Source: Pelodictyon luteolum
Lineage (GTDB): Bacteria > Bacteroidota > Chlorobiia > Chlorobiales > Chlorobiaceae
Assembly: GCA_020721225.1 (NCBI GenBank)
Contig: DYNE01000025.1
Location: 1-34,531 of the forward strand
Reading direction: 5' to 3'
DNA: 34,531 nucleotides
Part shown: piece by piece, positions 17,333 to 26,166 of the stretch
Layout of the letters: every line of letters begins with the position of its first letter
Position numbering within the stretch: position 1 is the first letter of the stretch
Position numbers and translations under genes: made by a program
The notes under the pieces: generated by a model
What the model saw: only the letters and a program-made list of their open reading frames with translations
Told to the model about the DNA's origin: nothing
Database searches by the model: none

Positions 17333-18166
17333 TTAGAGGATAAAGGTCTCGGGATCGTCCTTTTTGAAACTGGCCAGCACTGGTTCCTGGTTCTGGTTCA
17401 TGCCTGAGAAGTGGTCGAATGCATCGAGCACCTCATTGGCCATTCTCCGGTTTATGAGACGGAGAGGAATATTGACCGGACAGGCCCGGTCACATCCGCC
17501 GCATTCAACACAGCGGCCTGAAAGGTGGAATGCTCTGACCAGGTTCCATTCGAAATTTCCAAGGGTGTGGGAGGAAGTATGAACCCATTGCGGTTGATTG
17601 TTATCGACGATGCATCTTTTGCAGTAACACATCGGGCAGACCTGACGGCACGCATAGCATTTGATGCATTTTTCGAATTCCGCCTGCCAGAAGGCAAAGC
17701 GCTCCTGCGGGGTCATGGCTTCGATTTTATCGACAAGCGCCTGTTCTTTTTCGGAGGTTGTCCTGTTCTCCTTCAGGGCGGTCATCAGGGAGGTAAAGTC
17801 ACTTGCCTGAGTGCCTTGCAGGCCACTTACGGTACCGTTTTCTTCAGTAAAACCGAGAATGACGATCTGGTCGGGATCGAGCTGGGATTCGGCGGCAAGG
17901 ATATTGACGCTTCTGATTCCCTCGGGCTTCAGAAAAATTCCGATTTTCTTTTTGTCGCTCAGAAGGCCTTCGTTTACCAGATATCCCGACAGGTTTGCGT
18001 CGCATGCCGCATCGACATGGAACAGGGCGGCATCGTCGGCTGTGCGGGCAAACAGAGCCCTTCTTCTGTCGGGCGTCGAGCCCGATCCGTAGCCGATCAC
18101 AAGCTTCACTTCGCCTGATGAAAGCAGTTCTGCGGCTTTTTTTCTGTACTGTTCCTGTATACTCAT
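17333..18166 (-). CDS. flxC: FlxC-like iron-sulfur subunit
   Basis: This 277-residue protein is similar in type to F420-hydrogenase beta-subunit-like Fe-S proteins. The N-terminal half is a non-cluster domain (LVIGYGSGSTPDRR, DAACDANLSGYL). The C-terminal half has a CIKCYACRQVC site (about 167-177) with further Cys at about 180, 182 and 185. It also has a CVECGGCDRAC site (about 219-229), so two [4Fe-4S] clusters are likely. It sits between flxD and flxB with 15- and 9-base gaps. This position fits the flxABCD gene set in reverse order. Confidence 0.86.
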   Translation of the reverse strand: MSIQEQYRKKAAELLSSGEVKLVIGYGSGSTPDRRRALFARTADDAALFHVDAACDANLSGYLVNEGLLSDKKKIGIFLKPEGIRSVNILAAESQLDPDQIVILGFTEENGTVSGLQGTQASDFTSLMTALKENRTTSEKEQALVDKIEAMTPQERFAFWQAEFEKCIKCYACRQVCPMCYCKRCIVDNNQPQWVHTSSHTLGNFEWNLVRAFHLSGRCVECGGCDRACPVNIPLRLINRRMANEVLDAFDHFSGMNQNQEPVLASFKKDDPETFIL

Positions 18167-18181
18167 TGCTGTAGATAAAAA

Positions 18182-18631
18182 TTAAAGCGAAACCGGAGCT
18201 TCGGTCTCATGGATCATCGCCTTGTATTGTTCGAACGGGCCGAGTTTGCGGATGTCTTCGGTCAGGCTACTGATGAGTTCAGCGAATTTTACCCCTTCGG
18301 CGGCGCTGATCCAGGAGAAGCGGATCCGTTCGAGAGGAATGCCGGTAAAGTTCAGAAGGGCCCGGAAGACCGTCCACCGGCGCCGTGCGTGGTAGTTGCC
18401 GTGGGTGAAGTGGCAGTCGCCCGGATGACAGCCACTCACAAGCACGCCGTCCGCACCTTTCTGCAGAGCTTTGAGAATGAACATCGGGCTGATTCTTCCC
18501 GTGCAGGGAAGTCGCACCATGCGGATGTTCGGGGGATATTTCAGCCGGCTGGTGCCGGCAAGATCCGCTCCTGCATAGGTGCAGTAGGTGCAGACAAACG
18601 CGACGATTTTCGGTTCGAATGGTTTACTCAT
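18182..18631 (-). CDS. flxD: FlxD/MvhD-type [2Fe-2S] subunit
   Basis: This 149-residue homologue of MvhD passes electrons from a hydrogenase or dehydrogenase module to HdrA. Conserved Cys lie in FVCTYCTYAGADLAG (about C14 and C17), LPCTGRI (about C43) and SGCHPGDCHF (about C68 and C73). The RVRLPC-like stretch and the C-terminal HGNYHARRR match the family. It lies 15 bases upstream of flxC and 33 bases downstream of hdrA in transcription order. Confidence 0.93.
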   Translation of the reverse strand: MSKPFEPKIVAFVCTYCTYAGADLAGTSRLKYPPNIRMVRLPCTGRISPMFILKALQKGADGVLVSGCHPGDCHFTHGNYHARRRWTVFRALLNFTGIPLERIRFSWISAAEGVKFAELISSLTEDIRKLGPFEQYKAMIHETEAPVSL

Positions 18632-18664
18632 ACGTTCGGTTTATTGATTCTTTTGTCTCCGCTT

Positions 18665-20635
18665 CTATAGCCCCATGACTTCGGCGAATATCTGTTTTTC
18701 GGTAAATCCAGCCAGGTCGATGCTGTTCGATCGGCAGAAGGTTACGCAGGTGCCGCATCCCTGGCAGAGGCCGGGATTGATAAAGGCGACCTGTTTGATG
18801 AGCTCTCCCGAACGGCTGAGAATATCTTTTTTTTCGATGGCATTGTAAGGACAGGCCAGAGCGCAGCCCCAGCAGCCGGAACAGGTAGATTCGTTGTTGA
18901 TCGCTATGACCGGTTCGCGTTCGAGCTGATCGCGGCTGAAGAGGCCGATTACCTTGCTGGCGCAGGCCGATGCCTGGGAAACCGAGTCAGGAATATCTTT
19001 CGGCGACTGGCATGCGCCGGCAAGAAAAATTCCGGCCGTTGCGGTTTCAACCGGACGGAGTTTGAGGTGGGCTTCATTATAAAAGCCGTACTCATCGCAT
19101 CCGATACCGACAACCTTTGCGAACTCCCTTGCATCCGGCTGCGGGGTTATGGCCGTAGCAAGCACAACCATATCGGCTGCAATTTCAACGGGTTTACCGA
19201 GCAGGGTATCGACGCCCCGCACCATCAGCTTTCCGTTTTCCAGCCAGACTTTGCTGACCCGGCCTCTCATATAGGCGGCTTCATCCTCTTCAATCGCCCG
19301 GCGGGTAAACTCGTCGTACCCTTTTCCGGCCGCCCTTATATCCATATAGAAAACATGGGCTTTTCCGCCGTGAACCTTGTGGGCATAGAGCATGGCGTGC
19401 TTGGCCGTGTACATACAGCAGATTTTCGAGCAGTATTTTACCCCTTTCGAGGGATCCCGCGATCCGGCACACTGGATAAAAACAATGGTTTGAGGTTCCT
19501 TGCCGTCGGATGGCCGCAGAATTTTTCCTGCGGTAGGGCCGCTGGCAGAGGCAAGGCGTTCAAACTGAAGGCCGGTGATCACATCGGCATATTTCCCGTA
19601 ACCGTACTCGCCGTACATGGCGGTATTCTGAATCTGAAAACCGGTCGCCACGACAATGGCTCCTATTTCCAGGTCGAGGAACTCGTCCTGCATTTCGAAA
19701 TTTATGGCGTTCGTCTCGCAGACCTTCTGACACACCTTGCACTTGCCGTTTTTGAAAAAGGTGCAGTGTTCCTTGTCGATAACCGGTATGTTCGGCACCG
19801 CCTGGGCAAAAGGCGTATAGATCGCCGGCCGTTTGCCAAGAGCGCAATCGAATTCATCGCTGATTTTCTTCTGCGGGCACTTCTGGATGCAGTCTCCGCA
19901 TCCGGTACAGGCTTTCATATCCACATATCGGGATTTCTGGCGGATTCTGACCTTGAAATTGCCTATGAACCCTTCTACCTGTTCGATTTCCGAATAGGTC
20001 AGCAGGCGGATTTTCGGATGCTGGGCAGCCTCAACCATTCGCGGTGTCATGATGCACTGCGAGCAGTCAAGCGTAGGGAAGGTTTCGGAAAGCTGTGCCA
20101 TATGGCCGCCAAGCGATGGTTCCCGTTCGACAAGCACCACCTCCTGACCGGCATTGGCGATGTCGAGTGCGGCCTGAATACCGGCGATACCACCTCCAAT
20201 AACAAGGGCTCGCTTCGTTACCGGGACTTCTATAGGCTGCAGTTCGTTGTTCAGCTTGACCTTTTCGATAAGCGAACGGGTGATTTCGATGGCCTTTTCA
20301 GTAGCCATATCCTGATCGGTGTGTACCCATGAGCACTGTTCCCGGATATTGGCGATTTCGCACAGGTAGGGATTCAGTCCGGCTTCGGCGCAGGCTTTGC
20401 GGAATGTGGCCTCGTGCATTCTCGGTGAACATGCGGCAACCACAACTCCCGTAAGATTGTGTTCCCTGATGGCTTTTTTCACGTTCTCCTGACCGGGATC
20501 GGAGCAGAAATACTTGTACTCGACTGAAACCGATACGCCGGGATGGTCGTTCATGGCCGAAGTGAGTCGGGTACAGTCGATTTTTGCGCCGATGTTTTCG
20601 CCGCAATGACAGATAAAAACGCCTATTTTTGCCAT
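18665..20635 (-). CDS. hdrA: Heterodisulfide reductase subunit A (HdrA-like flavoprotein)
   Basis: This is a 656-residue FAD/Fe-S protein, the proposed flavin-based electron-bifurcation centre. Numbered from the ATG at 20635 (MAKIGVFICHCG), the CHCG cluster site is near residue 10. The FAD motif GGGIAGIQAALD is at about 147-158, followed by LDCSQCIMTPRMVEA. Ferredoxin-like sites are CTGCGDCIQKC (about 243-253), a C-x8-C-x2-C-x3-C variant after it, and two C-terminal sites (CSGCWGCALAC and CQGCGTCVTFC). A longer open frame adds 20 residues (MLKQPSGV) with no family support and was not used. It lies 302 bases from hdrCB and 33 from flxD. Confidence 0.93.
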   Translation of the reverse strand: MAKIGVFICHCGENIGAKIDCTRLTSAMNDHPGVSVSVEYKYFCSDPGQENVKKAIREHNLTGVVVAACSPRMHEATFRKACAEAGLNPYLCEIANIREQCSWVHTDQDMATEKAIEITRSLIEKVKLNNELQPIEVPVTKRALVIGGGIAGIQAALDIANAGQEVVLVEREPSLGGHMAQLSETFPTLDCSQCIMTPRMVEAAQHPKIRLLTYSEIEQVEGFIGNFKVRIRQKSRYVDMKACTGCGDCIQKCPQKKISDEFDCALGKRPAIYTPFAQAVPNIPVIDKEHCTFFKNGKCKVCQKVCETNAINFEMQDEFLDLEIGAIVVATGFQIQNTAMYGEYGYGKYADVITGLQFERLASASGPTAGKILRPSDGKEPQTIVFIQCAGSRDPSKGVKYCSKICCMYTAKHAMLYAHKVHGGKAHVFYMDIRAAGKGYDEFTRRAIEEDEAAYMRGRVSKVWLENGKLMVRGVDTLLGKPVEIAADMVVLATAITPQPDAREFAKVVGIGCDEYGFYNEAHLKLRPVETATAGIFLAGACQSPKDIPDSVSQASACASKVIGLFSRDQLEREPVIAINNESTCSGCWGCALACPYNAIEKKDILSRSGELIKQVAFINPGLCQGCGTCVTFCRSNSIDLAGFTEKQIFAEVMGL

Positions 20636-20743
20636 TCTTTCATGATTTGGTAGATCGTCGGGCCAGGCAGCAACGCCGCTTGGTTGTTTCAACAAGGCAA
20701 GACTGTGCCTCTGAAAACCGCAACGGTTGTATCCGTTTACCGG

Positions 20744-20789
20744 TTCAGTGTTTCACTGAAAAAAAATCCGTTCTGTTCACGGGAACAGA
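20744..20789 (-). promoter_or_regulatory. Hairpins with a T8 run in the hdrCB-hdrA gap (possible attenuator)
   Basis: Read on the minus strand, a 7-bp stem TCTGTTC/GAACAGA (20789-20783 with 20778-20772, loop CCGT) is followed after five bases by eight T (20766-20759). These then enter a second perfect hairpin, TTCAGTG/CACTGAA (20744-20750 with 20754-20760). The layout resembles a terminator or attenuator between hdrCB and hdrA. The whole 302-base gap (20636-20937) has no convincing gene. Confidence 0.45.
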
Positions 20790-20937
20790 CTGAAATCAAA
20801 GAGAGACGGCAGGCGTTCTTTCTCTGTATTGTCGGAGATCTCTGATACAGGCGAGAATGCCCTCAAGAGCGTCCGGACAGAACGGGAGAGCGGAATCGCT
20901 CCCTTGCTGCAGGAGAGTATTGCATCGGTCTCTCCGG

Positions 20938-22464
20938 TTACCGGTTAATGAGCAGGTCAAGTGCCGGAACGAAATGTTTTCCTACAGCAACCTCTGCAGG
21001 ATCGGCACCGCAGGCTACAGCAACAAGTTCCGAAATATAATAAACCGGCATGGCATCTATATCATTATACCGTTTTCTCATACCCTCTTGCCGCATATCA
21101 AGATTCGCATGGCAGAGCGGGCAGGCCACAACAAATGCCTTTGCGCCGTTTACCGATGCATTTCTCGCTATGCTGTGCGTAAGATCCTCGACCATCTCCT
21201 GCTGGGCGAGCGTCAACCCTGCTCCGCAGCATTCGATTTTGAATGCCCAATCAACGGGGTTGCCTCCCAGCGTGGTGACGACCTGTTCCATTTTAACCGG
21301 ATTCTCGGGATCATCAAAACTCATGGCATCCATAGGCCTTACGAGCAGACATCCGTAATAACAGGCCAGGCTGAGATTTTTGAGCGGGCGTTTCACCCGT
21401 TTAGCAAGCTCGTCATCACCGTAACCCTCGAGGAGTTGAGTGACTCCGATGAACTCTGCTCTGCCGGTCGGCTCGATGCCGGTTGTGCTTTTCACCTCAT
21501 TGCGGAGCTCTTCCGATTCGATAAGTGCCTTGCGGGTGGTTACCTGCCTGTTCTGGCATGCGGCGCACGGCGCAAGTACGTAGTCCATCCCGGCCGCGTC
21601 TGCAAGAGCCTGATTGCGGGCCGGAAGCAGGAGCGCGAGCCGGTGACTTGTCGCGTGAGCCGACGTCGCACCGCAGCAGTTCCAGTCGGGAATTTCCTGC
21701 AGGTGAATATCGAGGAACTCACACATTTTCCGCACTGAAATATCATACTCTTTGGCCGTACCGTTCAGTGAGCATCCGGGGTAATATCCGATGGTCTGTC
21801 CCGGTTTTATGGCTGGGGGGAGTTGGGGGGAAAAACTGATCTTTTTCGGCTTTCTTGCCGCAACACTGGTATGTGCGTCCTTTTCGGCAAGTTCGAAGAT
21901 TTTCTCGATCTGATTTTTCGCGCTGACACCTTCTTTTCCGCTGAATGAGGTGAGCGGATTGATTTTCCCATCACGGATCATTTTAATGCCGGATGAGGCA
22001 TCCTGAAGAAAGGTGCGCGTCCTCAACTTGTAGCTATTGACCAGAGAAAGCTCCTGCAACCGTCCATGTTTGCGGATGTTGTTCAGAAACGAGGTATGAA
22101 AGGCTGTAACCAGTTTTTTCGAGCGGTCTTCGGAAACAATGCCGGTTTTGATGGCAAGCTCCCTGAGCGCATCCATCGTTGCTGCAATATCCATGTTCTG
22201 GGGGCATCTTGACGTACAGGTCTGGCATCCGACGCAATACCACAGAGCATTGCTTCGCATGGCCTCTTCGAGGTATCCCGCCTGGACAAGACGCATGATC
22301 TTCGTGGGAGGGTTATCCATAAAGGCCCCCGCCGGACATCCTGCCGTACATTTACCGCACTGATAACAGCAGTTGTAGTCATTTCCCGTATGTTGACTTA
22401 TCTGCAGCTTGAATGCATCATTGGAGGAGATATTGAGTTTTGACACCGGGTTACTGATTAGCAT
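20938..22464 (-). CDS. HdrC-HdrB fusion, heterodisulfide reductase catalytic subunit (HdrD-like)
   Basis: This encodes 508 residues. The first ~100 carry two [4Fe-4S] sites, CYQCGKCTAGC (about 33-43) and CVGCQTCTSRC (about 77-87), as in HdrC. A linker of about 120 residues follows, then the HdrB part with two CCG modules. The first is YYPGCSLNGTAKEYD with WNCCGA and CAACQNR; the second is CYYGCLLVRP with IECCGAGL and CPLCHANLD. These ligate the non-cubane clusters where the disulfide substrate is reduced. In methanogens the substrate is CoM-S-S-CoB, which this organism is not expected to make. It lies first in the cluster, 302 bases ahead of hdrA. Confidence 0.9.
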   Translation of the reverse strand: MLISNPVSKLNISSNDAFKLQISQHTGNDYNCCYQCGKCTAGCPAGAFMDNPPTKIMRLVQAGYLEEAMRSNALWYCVGCQTCTSRCPQNMDIAATMDALRELAIKTGIVSEDRSKKLVTAFHTSFLNNIRKHGRLQELSLVNSYKLRTRTFLQDASSGIKMIRDGKINPLTSFSGKEGVSAKNQIEKIFELAEKDAHTSVAARKPKKISFSPQLPPAIKPGQTIGYYPGCSLNGTAKEYDISVRKMCEFLDIHLQEIPDWNCCGATSAHATSHRLALLLPARNQALADAAGMDYVLAPCAACQNRQVTTRKALIESEELRNEVKSTTGIEPTGRAEFIGVTQLLEGYGDDELAKRVKRPLKNLSLACYYGCLLVRPMDAMSFDDPENPVKMEQVVTTLGGNPVDWAFKIECCGAGLTLAQQEMVEDLTHSIARNASVNGAKAFVVACPLCHANLDMRQEGMRKRYNDIDAMPVYYISELVAVACGADPAEVAVGKHFVPALDLLINR

Positions 22465-22672
22465 GTTGAGGAGCGGAATTCAAAACGACACAAACGTAAC
22501 ATTGTAAGGAAAAAATAAATAAAGTCCAATTTGTAGAATAAGCTGATTTTGATAATAGCCGGCTTTTCTGACGCGGGGGATATTGTGGCAGTGACTTTCG
22601 TGTTCTATATTTCCCGAAAAAAACAGCCTCGTTCCAAATATTGTCAATTTTTAAACAATTACAATCATTTTT

Positions 22673-23125
22673 ATGCTTAAAGAGTTCAGAGAATTTGTCC
22701 TGCGCGGCAATGTGGCCGATATGGCAGTCGGTATCATTATCGGTGGTGCTTTCGGAGCTATCGTCAATACCCTTGTTTCAGACGTGCTCATGCCGCCGCT
22801 TGGTCTCCTGATCGGGGGGATCGATTTTTCGAATTTCTATCTGGTGCTCAAGGAGGGCTCAGCTCCGGCTCCATATGCGGCTCTTGCCGAAGCAAAAGCC
22901 GCCGGGGCGGTCACCGTAAACTACGGCATTTTCCTTAACGCCCTTATCAGCTTTCTGATCATGGCGTTTGCGGTATTCCTGCTTATCAAGTCCCTTACCT
23001 CGTTACGCGGCAAACCTGAACCTTCCGCGCCGTCGCCGGTCGTGAAAGAGTGTCCCTATTGCTGCAGCGCCATTCCTGTCAAGGCATCCCGTTGTCCGGA
23101 GTGTACATCCCGGCTTGAAAAATAA
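22673..23125 (+). CDS. mscL: Large-conductance mechanosensitive channel with C-terminal zinc-ribbon
   Basis: MscL opens under membrane tension to release osmolytes. The 150-residue protein starts MLKEFREFVLRGNVADMAVG, the canonical amphipathic N-helix, with the pore helix GIIIGGAFGAIVNTLVSDVLMPPLG following in two glycine-rich stretches. The second transmembrane helix spans about 85-106. An unusual C-terminal addition carries C-P-x-C-C (about 127-131) and CPEC (about 141-144), a small zinc-ribbon. The gene is alone on the plus strand between the minus hdrCB and the following plus-strand aminotransferase. Confidence 0.95.
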   Translation: MLKEFREFVLRGNVADMAVGIIIGGAFGAIVNTLVSDVLMPPLGLLIGGIDFSNFYLVLKEGSAPAPYAALAEAKAAGAVTVNYGIFLNALISFLIMAFAVFLLIKSLTSLRGKPEPSAPSPVVKECPYCCSAIPVKASRCPECTSRLEK

Positions 23126-23216
23126 AATAACCGCAGTATGGATATAAGTCTCTTTTTGCTTATGATATTGCAACGCATACAGTTTTTTTGCAGATGAATT
23201 ATTTCAGAACCTGATT

Positions 23217-24428
23217 ATGTTTGATGAAATCCAGTTTGACAAGATAAAGAGGCTTCCAAAGTATGTTTTCGCCGCCGTGAATGAGCTGAAAATGGCTGAA
23301 CGGAGGGCTGGAGAGGACGTTATCGATTTTTCGATGGGCAATCCTGACGGCCCTACACCGCAGCATATCGTTGACAAGCTGGTGGAGAGCATAAATAAAC
23401 CGAGAACCCACGGTTATTCCGTGTCCAAGGGCATTTACAAGCTGAGGGGGGCCGTTGGCAGCTGGTATCGGCGAAAGTACAATGTCGATCTCGATCTTGA
23501 CCGCGAGGTGGTTGTTACCATGGGATCAAAGGAGGGGTATGTTCATCTTGTTCAGGCAATCACCAACCCCGGCGATCTTGCAATGGTGCCCGATCCCTGC
23601 TACCCGATTCACTCACAGGCGTTTATCCTTGCCGGAGGCAATGTTCACCGGTTGAAACTGGAGATGCTCGAAGACTACCGTCTCGATGAAGATGCTTTTT
23701 TCAACAATATCGAAACCGCTCTCAGGGAGTCCTCTCCGAAGCCGAAATATCTTGTGGTGAACTTTCCCAACAATCCCACCACGGCCACGGTAGATATCTC
23801 CTTTTATGAACGTCTGGTCGAACTTGCCAGGAAAGAGCGTTTCTACATCATCAGCGACATTGCATATGCCGAGATAACCTTTGACGGCTATGTCACGCCC
23901 TCCGTTCTTCAGGTTCCGGGAGCGAAGGATGTTGCCGTTGAAAGTTACACCCTTTCGAAAACCTACAACATGGCCGGCTGGAGAGTCGGGTTCATGGTCG
24001 GCAACGCCAAACTCATAGGAGCCCTTGAAAAGATCAAGAGTTGGCTCGATTATGGCACGTTTACGCCTATCCAGGTGGCTTCAACCATTGCGCTTACCGA
24101 CGACCAGAGCTGTGTGGCGGAGATATGCGACGTTTATCGCCGTCGTCGCGACGTGATGATCAAAAGCTTCGATAATGCCGGATGGGAGATACTGCCGCCG
24201 AGGGCAAGTATGTTCGTCTGGGCACGCATTCCCGAACACCTCAGGAGCATGGGCAGTCTGGAATTCAGCAAGAAACTGCTTACGGAAGGCAAGGTCGCGG
24301 TCAGTCCCGGCATCGGTTTTGGAGCCTATGGCGATGAATATGTCCGCGTCGCCATGATTGAAAACGAAGAGCGTATCCGTCAGGCCGCCAGAAATATCAG
24401 GAAGTTCCTGAAAAACAGCGAATCCTGA
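23217..24428 (+). CDS. Class I PLP aminotransferase, AlaC-type (glutamate-pyruvate)
   Basis: This 403-residue aminotransferase closely resembles AlaC, which makes alanine from pyruvate and glutamate. Marks are IKRLPKYVFAAVNELKMA at the start, IDFSMGNPDGPTP (about 36-48), HGYSVSKGI, TMGSKEGYVHL, NFPNNPT and the PLP Lys in TLSKTYNMAGWRVG (about K248). LL-diaminopimelate aminotransferases share part of this pattern and remain an alternative. It is clearly a different subgroup from the aminotransferase at 5.7 kb. The gene is alone on its strand, facing nnrDE. Confidence 0.87.
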   Translation: MFDEIQFDKIKRLPKYVFAAVNELKMAERRAGEDVIDFSMGNPDGPTPQHIVDKLVESINKPRTHGYSVSKGIYKLRGAVGSWYRRKYNVDLDLDREVVVTMGSKEGYVHLVQAITNPGDLAMVPDPCYPIHSQAFILAGGNVHRLKLEMLEDYRLDEDAFFNNIETALRESSPKPKYLVVNFPNNPTTATVDISFYERLVELARKERFYIISDIAYAEITFDGYVTPSVLQVPGAKDVAVESYTLSKTYNMAGWRVGFMVGNAKLIGALEKIKSWLDYGTFTPIQVASTIALTDDQSCVAEICDVYRRRRDVMIKSFDNAGWEILPPRASMFVWARIPEHLRSMGSLEFSKKLLTEGKVAVSPGIGFGAYGDEYVRVAMIENEERIRQAARNIRKFLKNSES

Positions 24429-24450
24429 TTTCTGCACAACGTTTTCCCTG

Positions 24451-24480
24451 GACCTGCTCCTCTGCCTGGATGGGCAGGTC
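24451..24480. terminator. Hairpin between convergent aminotransferase and nnrDE genes
   Basis: A 7-bp inverted repeat GACCTGC/GCAGGTC (24451-24457 with 24474-24480) occupies the 59-base gap between two convergent genes. There is no clear T run on either side, so its role as a terminator is only suggested by position. Confidence 0.35.
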
Positions 24481-24487
24481 GAAGGTC

Positions 24488-26059
24488 TTATTCCTCCAGA
24501 GAAAAAATTTCCTGCACAGCGGCAGGTATGGCATCGAGGATGTCGTTTGCCGATACCAGGCTGGATATGTCATTTGCCAGATCTCCGGCTCTGCCGTGAA
24601 ACCATGCTGCCGCTGCTGCCGCGTCGAGAATGGCAGCCCCTTTTGCAGCAATCGCTGCAATCATGCCGGCCAGGATATCTCCTGAACCGGCGGTAGAAAG
24701 CGCTTCAGTGCCAGAGTCGTTGAGCATAAGCCCCTCGTTGCCGCCCACAATCAGCGTAGGATGACCCTTGAGCAGAAGATTGACCCTGTTTTGCCGTGCA
24801 AAATCAGTGGCAAGCACAAGCGCGTTCCGAGCGATATCGTCAGCCGGAAGGCCGCAAAGCCGGCTGAATTCTCCGTAATGCGGCGTAAGTATGGTATTGG
24901 CGAAATCGATTCCGGATGCAGGCAGGGCGGTGCCGGAAAGGGCAAAGAGCGCATCGGCGTCGAGCACGAGTTTACACCCTGTTATCTCGGGTTTACGGAG
25001 CAGCTCCCTTATGAAATCTACGGTTTCCGGATCCCTGCCAAGTCCGCATCCGATCAGCACGGCATCCGCCCATCCGGCTTTTTCGAGGATGGCATCCATC
25101 TCCTGGGCGATGACGATAGCTTCCGGCGCATACGCGTGCAGCACGCCCGCACCGGCGATGGGGATGGCTGCACAGACGTACCCGGCTCCTGTTTTTAGTG
25201 CGGCTTTAACGGCAAGCATTGCCGCGCCAAGCATCGAGGCGTTATCGGATTGCGATCCGGCGATAATGAGTACCTTTCCGCTCAGGTGCTTGGCGCCCTC
25301 AGGCTCTCTCAGAGTAAAATGTTCCGCGGCAAACTCTTTATCGGTCAAACGGCAGGCTGAGGGATCGATCAGAAATTCCGGGATAGATATTTCGGCAATA
25401 CGGACCTCACCGCAGTGACGGGGACCGTCATTGAAAAAAAATCCCGTTTTCAGAAAAGCCATGGAAACCGTCATATCGGCAAGAACGCACCTTTCGGAGG
25501 TAACGCCGGAGGTCGCATCGAGACCTGATGGAATATCGAGAGCTATGAGTGGCGAACCGGTACGCTCATGGATGTCGTTCAGCAGATCGATACCTTCGCG
25601 AAGCGGAGAGGAGAGCTGTCGGCGGAGTTTCAGTCCGGTTCCGAGTATCGCATCGATAAGAGCGTCATAGTGTATCTCCCGGACGAAAGGCAGAGCCTCG
25701 GCGTGACCATGAAAGATACGCAGCCGCCCGGTCAGGGATTGGTAGTCATCGAGGATGTCAAGTGCGTTGCGGTTGATCGGGGATAAATCCGTTTCGGGGT
25801 AGAGCAGCAGAATATCGACCTGCGCTCCATGGTTCAGCAGATGACGGGCAAGTACCAGGCCGTCGCCGCAGTTGTTGCCCTTGCCGCATACCAAAAGAAA
25901 ACCGATGCCGTCGATACCTTCTTTTTCGAAAAGTTCCCTGACGAGATCCGATGTACGGGCTCCGGCAAGCTCCATAAGCCGTATCGTTCCGATATGGAGA
26001 TCGTCTATAGCGGCACTGTCTGCTCTCGCCATTTCTGCCGCGGTAACTACTGGAAGCAT
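24488..26059 (-). CDS. Bifunctional NAD(P)H-hydrate epimerase / ADP-dependent hydrate dehydratase
   Basis: This 523-residue repair enzyme acts on damaged NAD(P)HX. The N-terminal YjeF-type epimerase half (about 1-225) starts LPVVTAAEMARADSAAI and contains VCGKGNNCGDGLVLARHL and DALFGTG-like DAILGTGLK. The C-terminal ribokinase-like half contains KVLIIAGSQ, GCGLGRD, VLDADALFAL, ILTPHYGEFSRL and the signature TAGSGDILAGMIAAIAA. Fusion of both activities is common in bacteria. It follows purL by 107 bases, which contain a long hairpin. Confidence 0.95.
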   Translation of the reverse strand: MLPVVTAAEMARADSAAIDDLHIGTIRLMELAGARTSDLVRELFEKEGIDGIGFLLVCGKGNNCGDGLVLARHLLNHGAQVDILLLYPETDLSPINRNALDILDDYQSLTGRLRIFHGHAEALPFVREIHYDALIDAILGTGLKLRRQLSSPLREGIDLLNDIHERTGSPLIALDIPSGLDATSGVTSERCVLADMTVSMAFLKTGFFFNDGPRHCGEVRIAEISIPEFLIDPSACRLTDKEFAAEHFTLREPEGAKHLSGKVLIIAGSQSDNASMLGAAMLAVKAALKTGAGYVCAAIPIAGAGVLHAYAPEAIVIAQEMDAILEKAGWADAVLIGCGLGRDPETVDFIRELLRKPEITGCKLVLDADALFALSGTALPASGIDFANTILTPHYGEFSRLCGLPADDIARNALVLATDFARQNRVNLLLKGHPTLIVGGNEGLMLNDSGTEALSTAGSGDILAGMIAAIAAKGAAILDAAAAAAWFHGRAGDLANDISSLVSANDILDAIPAAVQEIFSLEE

Positions 26060-26104
26060 GATCTTTTTCTCCTCCGCAGAAAAAAAAGTTATCGGGAATC
26101 GCCC

Positions 26105-26148
26105 ATCATTGCCGCAACAACCGGTAAACCGGTTGCTGCGGCAATGAT
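26105..26148. other. 20-bp-stem intergenic hairpin between purL and nnrDE
   Basis: Two 20-base arms (26105-26124 and 26129-26148) around a TAAA loop pair with a single mismatch. The stem is built from ATCATTGCCGCA and a CAACCGG stretch. No T run follows on the minus strand, so it is not a standard terminator. It could stabilise or process the secA-purL-nnrDE mRNA, or be a transcription block. Confidence 0.7.
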
Positions 26149-26166
26149 GACTCGATCGTGTCGGAT

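Noticed and set aside
19067-20332. 421-residue plus-strand frame opposite hdrA
   Set aside because: Shadow of hdrA; the hdrA frame has all cofactor motifs.
20636-20937. Small minus-strand gene in the hdrCB-hdrA gap
   Set aside because: Two frames are open for about 45-55 codons but lack ATG or GTG starts and any recognisable motif.
22641-22665. Promoter-like TTGTCA and TACAAT ahead of mscL
   Set aside because: The spacing of 13 bases is too short for a standard sigma-70-type promoter and the second hexamer is too near the start codon.
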